From contig NZ_JALJAZ010000001.1 of assembly GCF_022899245.1 (NCBI RefSeq), positions 600,501 through 664,500 on the forward strand: 64,000 bases of DNA. Direction: 5' to 3'. Positions 55,481 to 64,000 of this stretch are shown piece by piece. Both the position numbers and the translations under genes were made by a program. Each line of letters opens with the position of its first letter. Within the stretch, counting starts at the first letter, position 1. The DNA is from Falsirhodobacter halotolerans. Its GTDB lineage: Bacteria > Pseudomonadota > Alphaproteobacteria > Rhodobacterales > Rhodobacteraceae. Below the pieces are notes generated by a model. The model did not search any database and was not told where the DNA came from. It saw nothing but the letters and a program-made list of their open reading frames with translations.

Positions 55481-56404
55481 ATGAACATGACGCCAGACCT
55501 GCACCCCGGACCGCGCCATGCCGAAACCTTCGACCGGTTTCGCGCGGCGCTGGACCACCGGCTTGAGGTGGTGCTGGGCGCCACGTCCGACGCGCCATCG
55601 CGGTTGCGTCAGGCTTCGTCGCAAGCGGTGCTGAGCCCCGGCAAGCGGATGCGCCCTTTCATCCTGCATCTGGTGGCGGGGCGGATGGATGCGGCGGTTC
55701 TGGATGCCGGCGTGGCGCTTGAGATGGTGCACTCGGCCTCTCTCATCCTGGACGATCTGCCTTGCATGGATGATGCGCATCTGCGGCGCGGGGCGGCGGC
55801 GACCCATGTGACCTGGGGGGAGGCGACGGCGATTCTGGGGGCCGTGGGGCTGTTGAACCAGTCCTTCGGTGTTCTGGGCGCGGTGGAGGCGACGGACGCG
55901 CAGCGCGTGGCGCTGGTCCGGGTCATGTCGGACGCCGTGGGCTGGAACGGGCTGGTCGCGGGGCAGGATTACGACGTGAACGGCCCGGAAGGGACGGGCA
56001 GCGTGGATCACATCGACCGCGTCAACCGGATGAAGACCGGCGTCCTGCTGATCGCCGCGGCCGAGATGGGGGCGATTCTGGCAGGGCGTTCCGACGATTG
56101 CCGTGCCCATCTGCGCCGGTTCGCGGGCGATCTGGGCCAGGCGTTCCAGATCGCCGACGATCTGGGGGATGCGCTGAAATCGCGGGTCGAATTCGGCAAG
56201 GACGTGGGCAAGGATGCGGGCAAGGACACGCTGGTCGCGCGTCTGGGGCCGGAACTGGCGCTGCGCCGCTGTCTGGACCTGCTGCTTCAGGCGCAACATG
56301 CGCTGGAGGCGGCGGGCCTGGACTTCGCGCCCTTCCACTGGATGATCGGGCAGGTGTTCGACCGCGATCTGCTGATTGCCCGCGTGGGCAAGGGGGCGGC
56401 GTGA
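55481..56404 (+). CDS. crtE: Geranylgeranyl diphosphate synthase
   Basis: Prenyl transferase that makes GGPP (C20), the precursor of phytoene. The 307-residue protein has the first aspartate-rich motif ILDDLPCMDD (D91, D92, D97, D98) and the second motif ADDLGDAL (D226, D227, D230), plus GKRMRPF near 54-60. It starts at 55481 (or the ATG at 55487). Its TGA overlaps the A of the crtZ ATG, so crtE and crtZ are coupled. C20 specificity is inferred from the carotenoid context. Confidence 0.93.
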   Translation: MNMTPDLHPGPRHAETFDRFRAALDHRLEVVLGATSDAPSRLRQASSQAVLSPGKRMRPFILHLVAGRMDAAVLDAGVALEMVHSASLILDDLPCMDDAHLRRGAAATHVTWGEATAILGAVGLLNQSFGVLGAVEATDAQRVALVRVMSDAVGWNGLVAGQDYDVNGPEGTGSVDHIDRVNRMKTGVLLIAAAEMGAILAGRSDDCRAHLRRFAGDLGQAFQIADDLGDALKSRVEFGKDVGKDAGKDTLVARLGPELALRRCLDLLLQAQHALEAAGLDFAPFHWMIGQVFDRDLLIARVGKGAA

Positions 56405-56913
56405 TGTCGTGGATCCTGCCGATCGTCGTCGTCATCGCCACGGTGGCCTTCATGGAATGGGTGGCGTGGGCGTCGCACAAATACATCATGCACGGCTGGG
56501 GCTGGGGTTGGCACAAATCCCACCACGAGGAAACGCACGGCATGTTCGAACTGAACGACCTTTATGCCGTCGTCTTCGCGCTGTTTTCCATCGGGCTGTT
56601 CGTGGCGGGGGAATGGCTGTGGCGTCCGGCGACCTGGCTGGGGATCGGTGTGCTGATCTATGGGATCCTATATTTCATCGCCCATGACGGGCTGGTGCAC
56701 AAACGCTGGCCGTTCCACTACATCCCGCGCAAGGGCTATGCCAAACGTCTCTATCAAGCGCACCGCCTGCATCACGCGGTGGAGGGGAAGGAAGGCTGCG
56801 TGTCCTTCGGCTTCATCTGGGCCAGGCCGGTGAAAACGCTGGTGAAAGAGCTGGACCAGAACAAACGCGCCGACCGCAACCTGATGCGCGACGTTCAGGA
56901 AGGGCGGGAATAA
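56404..56913 (+). CDS. crtZ: Beta-carotene hydroxylase
   Basis: Non-heme di-iron membrane enzyme that hydroxylates beta-carotene at C3/C3' to zeaxanthin. The 169-residue protein has the four histidine motifs: H25x4H30, H37xxH40H41, H94x4H99 and H120xxH123H124. Hydrophobic stretches are at about 3-20, 52-70 and 76-93. The start shares bases with the crtE stop. Its last 19 nt overlap the 3' end of crtB on the other strand. Confidence 0.94.
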   Translation: MSWILPIVVVIATVAFMEWVAWASHKYIMHGWGWGWHKSHHEETHGMFELNDLYAVVFALFSIGLFVAGEWLWRPATWLGIGVLIYGILYFIAHDGLVHKRWPFHYIPRKGYAKRLYQAHRLHHAVEGKEGCVSFGFIWARPVKTLVKELDQNKRADRNLMRDVQEGRE

Positions 56914-57779
56914 AGCCCGACCCGCGGCGACGGCGTGCGGAACCGGCTGCGGGCCACATCGCCCAAGGCGGCGGTGAACAGCGCGGCCTTTTCGGCCTTC
57001 GTGGTGCTGATCCGCCGCTCCCACGCCTCCGGCCCGCCCTTGCGCAGCTTTTCCCCGATGGCGCGATAGACGCGGCGGGCGGCGGCGATGGCCAGGGCCG
57101 AACGCGGCGGCAATTCCGCGATGCCGTCCAGCGCGCTGTCGTAATACGCCTCGGCCATGTCCAGAAGCCGCAGCGCGGCGGCATAGCGGGTGGGGGTGGC
57201 CGCCAGGATATCATCGGGGATATAGCATCGGCCCGCCGCCGCATCCTCCATCACGTCGCGCGCGATGTTGGTCAGCTGGAACCCGATCCCAAGGTCGGAG
57301 GCGCGGTCCAGTGTCCGTTCGTCCCGCACGCCCATGATCTGAGCCATCATCACCCCGACGACCCCCGCCACGTGGTAGCAATAGGTCAGAAGATCGTCGG
57401 TCGTGGCGTAGTGCTTTTCCTCCACATCCATCGCGAATCCGTCGATCAGCGCCAGAGGATGACGCGGCGGAATGGCGTTGCGTTCCACCACCCGGCGCAG
57501 GGATTCGAAGACGGGATCGGTCTGCGGCGCGCCGTGCAGCGCGGCCTCGGTCTGGGCGCGCAGGGTGACCAGCCGCGCGCGCTGTCCCGCGCGGAAATCG
57601 GCGCGCTGGGCGTGGCCCAGATCCTGCCCGTCGATCACGTCATCCGCGTGGCGGCACCAGGCATAGAGCATGACGCAATCGGCCCGCACATCCGCCGGAA
57701 AAATCCGCGCGGCGGCGGCAAAGCTTTGCGACCCCTTGGCGATCGACGCCTCGGCCCCGCGCAGAACGGCGTCGGTCAT
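56895..57779 (-). CDS. crtB: Phytoene synthase
   Basis: Condenses two GGPP into 15-cis-phytoene. The 294-residue protein has the first Mg-binding motif RHADDVID (D46-D50), the second NIARDVMED (N171, D175, D179), and YCYHVAGVVGVMMAQIMGV, the squalene/phytoene synthase signature. The ATG at 57779 overlaps the crtI stop (ATGA), so it is third in the crtY-crtI-crtB transcript; the extended reading lies inside crtI. It converges with crtZ. Confidence 0.95.
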   Translation of the reverse strand: MTDAVLRGAEASIAKGSQSFAAAARIFPADVRADCVMLYAWCRHADDVIDGQDLGHAQRADFRAGQRARLVTLRAQTEAALHGAPQTDPVFESLRRVVERNAIPPRHPLALIDGFAMDVEEKHYATTDDLLTYCYHVAGVVGVMMAQIMGVRDERTLDRASDLGIGFQLTNIARDVMEDAAAGRCYIPDDILAATPTRYAAALRLLDMAEAYYDSALDGIAELPPRSALAIAAARRVYRAIGEKLRKGGPEAWERRISTTKAEKAALFTAALGDVARSRFRTPSPRVGLYSRPS

Positions 57780-59230
57780 ATCATCAGCCCCGCCGTCGCC
57801 TCGGCCGAACCGACGACGCCCGGAATGCCTGCGCCGGGATGGGTGCCCGCGCCGACGATATACATGTTCGTCAACCGCTCGTCCCGGTTGTGGGGGCGGA
57901 ACCACGCGCTTTGGGTCAGGATCGGCTCGATGGAAAACGCGCTGCCGTGATGGGCGTTCAGCTCATCGCGGAAATCGAAGGGAGTGAAGTGGCGCACGGT
58001 CATCAGATCGCGGCGCAGGTTGGGGATATACCGCGCCTCAAGGTAATCCAGAATCCGGTCGCGGTATTGGGGCCCCACCACGTCCCAGTCGATCGCGGCC
58101 TGCCCCAGATGCGGCACGGGCGAAAGGACGTAATAGGCGCTGCACCCTTCGGGGGCCAGGCTGTCATCCGTGACCGAGGGCGCGTGGAGATAGAGCGAAA
58201 AGTCGTCCGGCAGGTCGTGGCCGTGAAAAATCTCCTGGATCAGATCGCGGTAGCGGTTGCCGAACAGGACCATGTGGTGCCGCAGGTCCGGCCGCGCGCC
58301 GCGCAGCCCGAAATAGGTGACGAAAAGCGACATCGAATGGCGTTTCGCCGCCAGCTTTTCCCCCTTCGGATCGGCCAGCAGCTTGCGGTAGGTGTGGACC
58401 ACATCGGCGTTCGACGCGATCATGTCGAAGGGCTGACGCGTGCCGTTCACGCGCAGGGCGGTGGCGCGGTTGCCTTCGGTGTCGATCCCCTCCACCTCGG
58501 CGTTGCAATGGATGGTGCCGCCCAGATCCTGGAACAGGTTCACCATCCCGTGCACCAGCGCCCCCGTGCCGCCCTTGGCGAACCAGACCCCGCCCTGACG
58601 TTCCAGCGCATGGATCAGGGCATAGATCGACGAGGTCTCGAACGGGTTGCCGCCGACCAGCAGGGTGTGGAAGCTGAACGCCTGCCGCAACTGGTCGTCC
58701 TTGATGAATTTCGCCACCATGGAATAAACGCTGCGCCAGCTTTGCAGCCGGGCCAGTTGCGGCCCCGCCTTGATCATCGACTTGAAATGCAGGAACGGCA
58801 CTGTGCCCAGCTTTTCATACCCCTCGCGATAGACGTCGCGGGAATAGGCGAGAAAGCGGCGATAGCCTTCCACGTCCTCGGGGCTTTTGGCGGCGATCTG
58901 CGCGTCGATGGCGTCCTGATCGTCGGCGTAATCGAAGCGATAGCCGTCCTCCCAGCACAGCTGATAGAACGGGGTGACGGGCAGCAGGGTGACGTAATCC
59001 TCCATCCGCCGCCCCGACAGCGCCCACAGCTTCTTCAGGCAGTCCGGGTCGGTGATGACCGTCGGCCCCGCATCGAAGGTGAAGCCCGCATCGCGATAGA
59101 CATAGGCCCGCCCGCCGGGCAGGTCGCGCTTTTCGAACACGGTCGTCTGGATGCCCGCCGATTGCAGGCGGATGGCCAGCGCCAGACCTCCCAGGCCCGC
59201 ACCGATGACGGCGGCGTTACGTTCGGTCAT
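57776..59230 (-). CDS. crtI: Phytoene desaturase (CrtI type)
   Basis: FAD enzyme that desaturates phytoene, probably four times to lycopene since a beta-cyclase follows. The 484-residue protein has the dinucleotide motif AVIGAGLGGLALAIRL (residues about 7-22), FEKRDLPGGRAY, SFHTLLVGGNPFETSSIYAL, and the C-terminal bacterial desaturase signature YIVGAGTHPGAGIPGVVGSAEATA. AAGGA lies 8 nt before the ATG. It overlaps both crtY and crtB by 4 nt. Confidence 0.96.
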   Translation of the reverse strand: MTERNAAVIGAGLGGLALAIRLQSAGIQTTVFEKRDLPGGRAYVYRDAGFTFDAGPTVITDPDCLKKLWALSGRRMEDYVTLLPVTPFYQLCWEDGYRFDYADDQDAIDAQIAAKSPEDVEGYRRFLAYSRDVYREGYEKLGTVPFLHFKSMIKAGPQLARLQSWRSVYSMVAKFIKDDQLRQAFSFHTLLVGGNPFETSSIYALIHALERQGGVWFAKGGTGALVHGMVNLFQDLGGTIHCNAEVEGIDTEGNRATALRVNGTRQPFDMIASNADVVHTYRKLLADPKGEKLAAKRHSMSLFVTYFGLRGARPDLRHHMVLFGNRYRDLIQEIFHGHDLPDDFSLYLHAPSVTDDSLAPEGCSAYYVLSPVPHLGQAAIDWDVVGPQYRDRILDYLEARYIPNLRRDLMTVRHFTPFDFRDELNAHHGSAFSIEPILTQSAWFRPHNRDERLTNMYIVGAGTHPGAGIPGVVGSAEATAGLMI

Positions 59231-60360
59231 GGCAGGGTCCTTCGGGGCAGGGCGCGCAGGGCACGGGGAATGGAGACGGGTGGTTTGCCGATCAGGATGC
59301 GGGCCATATCGGCGGGCGTGGTCCGTCCGGCATAGAAACGCGCAATCAGCGGCTCGGGCAAGGTGTAGAATCGCTGCATCACATGGCGGCGCTGGGCGGG
59401 GTCGGCCGCGCGGAACAGCATCCGGTTCAACATGCGGTAAAAGCCCTGCCGTCTGGCACGGGTCAGCGCGTCGGACGTCAGATGGCGGGCCAGCGCCTCC
59501 GACCCCTCGTGCCAATGCCGCGCGACGACATTCGCGGTGCGCACGGCGTCGGGCAGGGAATAGCCGGTGACGGGATGGAACTGCGCCGCCCGCATCCCGA
59601 TGCGGGGCAGGGCCGCATCCGCCCAGAACCGCGCCGCGTCGTAGTCGAGCGCGAGGGGGAGGGAGGACGTCTCCTCGGCCAGCACATCGGCGATGGTCCA
59701 GCCTTGGCCTTGGGCATAGGCGGCGATGCCCGCGCGAAAGGCCTTGGCATCCACCTCCGGCCCATCGGAATACCGCGTATCCTCGATCAGCAGGCGGGTC
59801 GGTGAAAACGGCAAAAGATAGACGAAGCGATAGCCGTCGAGCTGATCGACGGTGGCGTCCATGATGACGGGGCGGGTCAGGCCGTGGGGGGCGGTCAGCG
59901 CCACCTCTTGCCCCAGGAACTTCTGCCAGGCCACCCGCAGCGCGGGGTGGGGCGCGGCCCCGCGGGCGTCGATGACCAGCGGCGCGCGCAGGGCGGTGCC
60001 GTCCACCGTCAGATGGTCGGCGGCCAGCGTCGTCACCTGTCCCTGCACGATGCGGACCCCGCAATCGGCCACGGCGCGGGCCATCGTTTCGGGGCGGATG
60101 GTGGCATATCCGCTGTCCAACGTCCGGCGGTAATCGGGAAAGCGCACGTCCTGCCCCTGCCAGCGCGCGGCGATCGCGGGGGAGATCCAGCGCAGATCGT
60201 CCCCGGTGACGTCATCGTCGTGAAACGACCATGTGCGGCCCACGAACGGGGTGGCGCTGTCGATCAAGGTGACGCGGGGGGCATCCGGCAGGGCGCGCAG
60301 GCGCAGCGCCGTCAGCGCGGCGGCCAGTCCCGCCCCCGCAATCGCGATATCCGTATCCAT
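59227..60360 (-). CDS. crtY: Lycopene beta-cyclase
   Basis: Closes both ends of lycopene to give beta-carotene. The 377-residue CrtY-type flavoprotein has the N-terminal nucleotide-binding motif IAGAGLAAALTALRL, a WSFHDDDV segment, VDQLDGYRFVYLLPFSPTRLLIEDTRYSD, and IGMRAAQFHPVTGYSLPDA, all family landmarks. An in-frame TTG precedes the ATG at 60360 and is not needed. It is the first gene of the crtYIB operon, 70 nt from the tRNA-Glu gene on the same strand. Confidence 0.95.
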   Translation of the reverse strand: MDTDIAIAGAGLAAALTALRLRALPDAPRVTLIDSATPFVGRTWSFHDDDVTGDDLRWISPAIAARWQGQDVRFPDYRRTLDSGYATIRPETMARAVADCGVRIVQGQVTTLAADHLTVDGTALRAPLVIDARGAAPHPALRVAWQKFLGQEVALTAPHGLTRPVIMDATVDQLDGYRFVYLLPFSPTRLLIEDTRYSDGPEVDAKAFRAGIAAYAQGQGWTIADVLAEETSSLPLALDYDAARFWADAALPRIGMRAAQFHPVTGYSLPDAVRTANVVARHWHEGSEALARHLTSDALTRARRQGFYRMLNRMLFRAADPAQRRHVMQRFYTLPEPLIARFYAGRTTPADMARILIGKPPVSIPRALRALPRRTLP

Positions 60361-60430
60361 CAAGCCCCCGCGCCTTTCCCGCGAACCTAGCGGAGACAGG
60401 GGAAATGGCGAGGCAAATCTTTGGAAAATG

Positions 60431-60505
60431 TGGCAGCCCGTAGGGGAGTCGAACCCCTCTTTTCAGGTTGAAAACCTGACGTCCTAACCGATAGACGAAC
60501 GGGCC
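60431..60505 (-). tRNA. tRNA-Glu (UUC)
   Basis: The minus strand folds as a full cloverleaf: acceptor GGCCCGT/ACGGGCT (first pair G-U), anticodon stem TCAGG/CCTGA with loop TTTTCAA (anticodon TTC), T arm AGGGG-TTCGACT-CCCCT, discriminator G and an encoded CCA. Confidence 0.96.
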
Positions 60506-60521
60506 ACACTGGGATGGGCGG

Positions 60522-60550
60522 TGCATACTGTCCGGGCCGTCACCGCGCAA
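60522..60550 (-). promoter_or_regulatory. Promoter of tRNA-Glu
   Basis: TTGCGC (60550-60545) and TATGCA (60527-60522) on the minus strand are separated by exactly 17 nt and lie 17 nt before the mature tRNA 5' end. Confidence 0.5.
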
Positions 60551-60631
60551 GGGGAAAAGACACGAGGCGGGGATTTTTCTGCTGCGCCCGCCGTCTTGAC
60601 GGGGGCGGCCGGGCGGGGATGATGGCGCATC

Positions 60632-61519
60632 ATGTTCGGGTTCCGCGACATCTTCATCATTCAGGCCATCGTGCAGCACGGGGGCTTTCGCGCCGCGTCG
60701 GATGCGACGGGGGTGGCGCAGTCGGCCATCTCGCGCCGGGTGCGCCATCTGGAGGATCGGATGAAGATCACGATCTTCGAACGCGACGGGCGCGGGGTGC
60801 GCCTGACCGCCGTGGGCCGCCGCCTGCTGGAGGAGGCGGAGACCCTGATCACCCAGCGCGACCGGATCCTGGACGAATTGACGCAGAACGTCATGGCGGG
60901 GGTGGTCCGGTTGGGCGTGGCCGAAACCCTCAGCCATACGGTCCTGCCGCGGATGCTGACCGAATTGCGCCGCCGCCACCCCCTGCTGCGGTTCGAGATT
61001 TCGGTCGATACGTCCGAGCAGATGGCCCGGATGCTGGTGGCGGACCAGTTGGACGTGGCGATGCTGCTGCGCGATCAGGCCCCGCGCGAGGCGACGGTGG
61101 CGCCGCTGCCGCCCGTCAGCCTGGGGTGGTTCGTCTCTGCCGTGCATTTCACCGTGGCGCAGCCCGCCAACGTGGCCGACATCGCGCATCTGCCCATCGT
61201 CACCTTTCCCAAGGGAACCCTGCCGCACCGTCAGGTGGATCACCTGCTGTCGCCCACGCGACGGCAGGCGGCGGTCGTGCACGGGTCGGCCTCGCTCGCC
61301 ACGATGCTGCAACTGGTGGATCAGGGGTTCGGCATCGGCACCATTCCCCACGATCTGGTCGCCGGCTGGCCGCAGGTTCATCTGCACGAGGTGATCGTCA
61401 CGCCCGAGGCGCGGCTGCCGGATCTGGAATTCGTCATCTGCCACATGCCCGACCGCAACGAAAAGATCGGGCGCGAGGTGACGTCCGCCGCCTTGGGGTT
61501 GGACGCACCGATGCCGTAA
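60632..61519 (+). CDS. LysR-family transcriptional regulator
   Basis: A 295-residue regulator with the N-terminal winged helix-turn-helix (residues about 5-65; FRAASDATGVAQSAISRRVR and HLEDRMKITIFERDGRG) and a periplasmic-binding-like effector domain (about 90-290). It lies directly upstream of a dctPQM-type TRAP operon on the same strand, 187 nt before its first gene, and is likely its regulator; the effector would then be the transported acid. That link is inferred from position. Confidence 0.9.
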   Translation: MFGFRDIFIIQAIVQHGGFRAASDATGVAQSAISRRVRHLEDRMKITIFERDGRGVRLTAVGRRLLEEAETLITQRDRILDELTQNVMAGVVRLGVAETLSHTVLPRMLTELRRRHPLLRFEISVDTSEQMARMLVADQLDVAMLLRDQAPREATVAPLPPVSLGWFVSAVHFTVAQPANVADIAHLPIVTFPKGTLPHRQVDHLLSPTRRQAAVVHGSASLATMLQLVDQGFGIGTIPHDLVAGWPQVHLHEVIVTPEARLPDLEFVICHMPDRNEKIGREVTSAALGLDAPMP

Positions 61520-61529
61520 GGGCATCGGT
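61507..61529. repeat. Dyad over the LysR stop codon
   Basis: ACCGATGCC and GGCATCGGT form a perfect 9-bp inverted repeat around GTAAG, which contains the stop codon. No T tract follows. It may weaken read-through into the TRAP genes or serve as a binding site. Confidence 0.4.
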
Positions 61530-61706
61530 ATTGGATAAGATTGCCTTCTTGATGCGATGGGATGCGGCTGCAATCCTTTCGCCATCGACCGGACAGTGCG
61601 GGACGACCGCATCCGGCCCCGGTGCCGACATCCGGCCTTCAGGACCGAACCGGCATCCAAAAAACGCCCGCCGGAAAGGCGGCTTTCACCTCAACGGGAG
61701 ACCGAC

Positions 61707-62738
61707 ATGAAACTTGCGACCCTCATTCTTGGCTCGACGATGCTGGCCACCTCCGCCATGGCGGAAGACCTCAGTGTTGTCGGAAGCTGGAGCAACCTGC
61801 CGCTGTATCAGAATTTCGAAACCCCGTTCTGGACGCAGGAAATCGGCAGCCTGACGAATGACGAATTCACCGCCCAACTGACCAGCTTCGACCAGATGGG
61901 CGTGGCGGGGGCCGACGTGTTCCGCATGTTGGGCGACGGGCTGTTCGACGTCGGCGCCACCGTGGCCGATTACACCGTCGGCGACGCGCCCGAACTGGAG
62001 GGGCTGGATGTGCCGCTTCTGGCCACCACCGTGGCGCAGGCGCAGGCCATGGTCGATGCGGCCAAGCCGATGGTGGCCGACATCATGCGCGCCCGATTCG
62101 GGTCCGAGATGCTGGGCATCGCCCCCTATCCCCCGCAGGTCGTTTTCTGCCGGGGCGCGATCGCGTCGCTGGACGATCTGAAGGGCAAGAAGGTGCGCGG
62201 CTCAGGCCGGATGACCACGAAATTCCTGGAGGCGCTGGGGGCCGAGGGCATCAACATCGCCTTTTCCGAAGTGCCCGGATCGTTGGAGCGGGGCGTGATC
62301 GACTGCGCCGTCACCGGGGCCGGGTCGGGCTTTTCCGCCGGCTGGTGGGAGGTCAGCGACACGCTGGTCGCCCTGCCGCTGGGCGGGTGGGATCCGGTGG
62401 TGATCGCGATGAACGGCGACCGGTTCGACGCGTTGGACGCCGAGGCGCAGGAGACGCTGAAAACCGCCGTGGCCGAGGGGCTGGAAACCCCCGCCTGGGA
62501 TGCGGCCGAAGGCGGGCTTGAAACGTATCTGGCCTGCCTGACCGGGAATGCCGCCTGCCCGGTGGAGACGGCGGCCGCCATGACGCTTCTGGAGCCCACC
62601 GCCGCCGATATCGAGGCCGCGCGCGCCATCCTGACGACTGAGGTCCTGCCCGACTGGGCGGGCCGCGCGGGCGACGAATGGGTCACGCGCTGGAACGACA
62701 CGGTGGGCACGGCCGTGGGCCTGACCATCGCGCAATAA
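61707..62738 (+). CDS. dctP: TRAP transporter solute-binding protein, DctP family
   Basis: Periplasmic receptor of a tripartite ATP-independent transporter. The 343-residue protein has a signal peptide (MKLATLILGSTMLATSAMA, cleaved before EDLSVVGSW) and the DctP-fold core VRGSGRMTTKFLEALGAEGIN, where the conserved arginine that pairs with the ligand carboxylate is expected. GGGAG precedes the ATG. The ligand cannot be named; the family mostly binds organic acids. It is followed after 10 nt by the small membrane subunit. Confidence 0.9.
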   Translation: MKLATLILGSTMLATSAMAEDLSVVGSWSNLPLYQNFETPFWTQEIGSLTNDEFTAQLTSFDQMGVAGADVFRMLGDGLFDVGATVADYTVGDAPELEGLDVPLLATTVAQAQAMVDAAKPMVADIMRARFGSEMLGIAPYPPQVVFCRGAIASLDDLKGKKVRGSGRMTTKFLEALGAEGINIAFSEVPGSLERGVIDCAVTGAGSGFSAGWWEVSDTLVALPLGGWDPVVIAMNGDRFDALDAEAQETLKTAVAEGLETPAWDAAEGGLETYLACLTGNAACPVETAAAMTLLEPTAADIEAARAILTTEVLPDWAGRAGDEWVTRWNDTVGTAVGLTIAQ

Positions 62739-62748
62739 GGGCGGGACC

Positions 62749-63294
62749 ATGATCGACCGCATCCATGACGCGCTGCGGCGCGCGAACGGGGCGATCGCCA
62801 TCCTTCTGGGGGTGGCGCTGGTCCTGACGGTTCTGTTCATCCTGACCGACGTGATCCTGCGCCGCGCCGGGCTCGGCTCTCTGGGCGGCTCGGACGAGGT
62901 GTCGGGCTATGTCATGGGTGCGGTCGCAAGCTGGGGTCTGGCCTGTGCGCTGATGGACCGGGCGCATGTCCGCATCGACGTGATCCGCCAGCGTCTGGCC
63001 GCCCCCGGTCGCGCGGTGATGGACATCTTCGCGATGATCGTCACCACCGGCGTCGTGCTCTTGATCGCGGTGCGGTGCTGGCCCGTCCTGTCCAAGACGC
63101 TGACCAGCGGCGCGCGGGCAAACACCTCGTTGGAGACGCCCTTGTGGATTCCGCAAGGGATCTGGTTCGCGGGCTGGGTCTGGTTCGCCTTCACGGCCAC
63201 CGCCCTCAGCCTGATCGCCATCGCCTATTTGGCCACCGGTCGGCGCGAGGCGTTCGAGGCGACCGCCGGCATCGGGGCGGAGGTGGAGACATGA
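62749..63294 (+). CDS. dctQ: TRAP transporter small membrane subunit, DctQ type
   Basis: A 181-residue four-helix protein (helices near 13-35, 52-70, 90-112 and 133-158). VLTVLFILTDVILRR and the GSDEVSGYVMGAVASWGLACAL segment are typical of DctQ. It couples DctP to the large permease. It overlaps the dctM start by 4 nt (ATGA), so the two are translated together. Confidence 0.9.
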   Translation: MIDRIHDALRRANGAIAILLGVALVLTVLFILTDVILRRAGLGSLGGSDEVSGYVMGAVASWGLACALMDRAHVRIDVIRQRLAAPGRAVMDIFAMIVTTGVVLLIAVRCWPVLSKTLTSGARANTSLETPLWIPQGIWFAGWVWFAFTATALSLIAIAYLATGRREAFEATAGIGAEVET

Positions 63295-64000
63295 TCTGGA
63301 CCGTCGGGCTGTCGCTTCTGGGCCTCATGGCCCTGTCCCTGCCGGTGGGGATCGTGCTGTTTCTTCTGGGCATCGGGGTGGGGGAGTTCTATTCCGCGTT
63401 CCCGCTGCTGCGGGGTCTGGGGCAGTTGATCTGGTCCTCCTCGGCCTCCTCCACGCTTATCGCCATTCCGCTGTTCGTGCTGTTGGGAGAGATTCTGGTG
63501 CGGGGCGGCGTGGCCGAACGCACCTATGGCGCGCTGGACACTTGGCTGTCCTGGCTGCCGGGCGGGCTGGTCCATGCCAACATCGCCACGGCGACGATGT
63601 TCTCGGCCACCTCTGGGTCGTCCGTCGCGACGGCGGCGACGGTGGCCACCGTCGCCATGCCGCAGGCCGAACGGCTGAACTACGACCCGCGCCTGTTTTC
63701 CGGCGCGATCGCGGCGGGGGGCACGCTGGGCATCCTGATCCCGCCGTCGATCAACCTGATCGTCTATGGCTTTCTGACCGAAACCTCGATCCCGCAATTG
63801 TTCTCGGCGGGGCTTCTGCCGGGGCTGCTGATGGCGCTGGCCTTCATCGCGGTGACGGTGGTGATCTGCGTGCTGCGCCCGGCCCTGGGCGGGCCGTCGC
63901 GCCGGTTCACATGGTCCGCGCGGGCCGCCAGCCTGGTTCAGTTGGGGCCGATCGTGCTGCTGTTCGGGGTGGTCATCGGCTCGATCTATGCCGGATGGGC
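63291..64000 (+). CDS. dctM: TRAP transporter large permease, DctM type (cut by window end)
   Basis: Ion-coupled transport subunit, truncated at residue 236 by the window edge; about half of a normal DctM. Visible are the first helices (IWTVGLSLLGLMALSLPVGI), IAIPLFVLLGEILVRGGVAERTY, the conserved FSATSGSSVATAATVATVAM and the GILIPPSINLIVYGFLTETS region. The frame is open to the last base. It begins inside the end of dctQ. Confidence 0.93.
   Translation, partial: MIWTVGLSLLGLMALSLPVGIVLFLLGIGVGEFYSAFPLLRGLGQLIWSSSASSTLIAIPLFVLLGEILVRGGVAERTYGALDTWLSWLPGGLVHANIATATMFSATSGSSVATAATVATVAMPQAERLNYDPRLFSGAIAAGGTLGILIPPSINLIVYGFLTETSIPQLFSAGLLPGLLMALAFIAVTVVICVLRPALGGPSRRFTWSARAASLVQLGPIVLLFGVVIGSIYAGW

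Noticed and set aside
54380-60363. Photosynthesis-type carotenoid cluster (crtA, crtC, crtD, crtF, bch genes)
   Set aside because: None of those genes is present; the set is the CrtY/CrtZ xanthophyll type, and no PpsR-type TGT-N12-ACA site is seen in the fni/crtE gap.

Overview
This window is a gene-dense, high-GC stretch of an alphaproteobacterial chromosome, almost certainly from the Rhodobacteraceae (Rhodobacter/Paracoccus relatives). The evidence is a circularly permuted two-piece tmRNA, an SspB-alpha adaptor, HdaA downstream of an AI-2E-type permease, the F1-ATPase zeta inhibitor (DUF1476), the insert-less short prolyl-tRNA synthetase, the fumC-DUF4169-RHH chain, AcuI, and a zeaxanthin-type carotenoid cluster. 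I see no insertion sequence, prophage, integrase or CRISPR array. The many long antisense ORFs are a by-product of high GC.

Layout. 1-9.9 kb: polyphosphate kinase (cut by the window edge), hdaA and an AI-2E permease on the minus strand; then proS-lolC-lolD on plus; chaC, parE and a GST on minus. 10-15.7 kb: MATE pump, rpiA, gor and the hflK-hflC pair ending in a strong terminator. 15.9-21.4 kb: a DegP/HtrA protease, a PG-binding lipoprotein, a 2Fe-2S ferredoxin, a PA0069-type radical SAM protein, the ATPase zeta subunit, purC-purS and a hypothetical protein. 21.4-26.7 kb: alpha/beta hydrolase, glyA, nadK, maeB. 26.8-32.8 kb: a pyrimidine/nucleoside salvage block (cdd-deoA-deoB-add-like-upp, all coupled, plus a convergent tdk). 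32.9-38.5 kb: a DEAD-box helicase, purQ, and a DctB/DctD-like two-component pair. 38.5-44.9 kb: RNase E with a long leader, ccdA, RHH/DUF4169/fumC, sspB and the tmRNA gene. 44.9-54.3 kb: DUF3140, an orphan PotD-like binding protein, acuI-phrB-Nudix, cytochrome b561, thrS, a hydrolase and rimO. 54.4-60.4 kb: idi (type 2), crtE-crtZ and the opposing crtY-crtI-crtB. 60.4-64 kb: tRNA-Glu(UUC), a LysR regulator and a dctPQM-type TRAP transporter running off the end.

How parts work together. The carotenoid genes should take IPP/DMAPP through GGPP, phytoene, lycopene and beta-carotene to zeaxanthin; no ketolase is present here. The deo block converts deoxynucleosides and nucleobases. tmRNA and SspB are adjacent parts of one protein-quality pathway.

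Most unusual items: (i) the gene in the adenosine-deaminase slot of the deo operon keeps the ADA outline but has lost every zinc and catalytic residue; (ii) the DctD-like regulator has an AAA+ domain without the GAFTGA loop; (iii) a membrane protein looks like an M48 peptidase without HExxH; (iv) a hairpin covers the parE ribosome-binding site; (v) an overlapping fumC-DUF4169-RHH chain whose last gene runs 63 nt into ccdA. No wholly new multi-gene system stands out.
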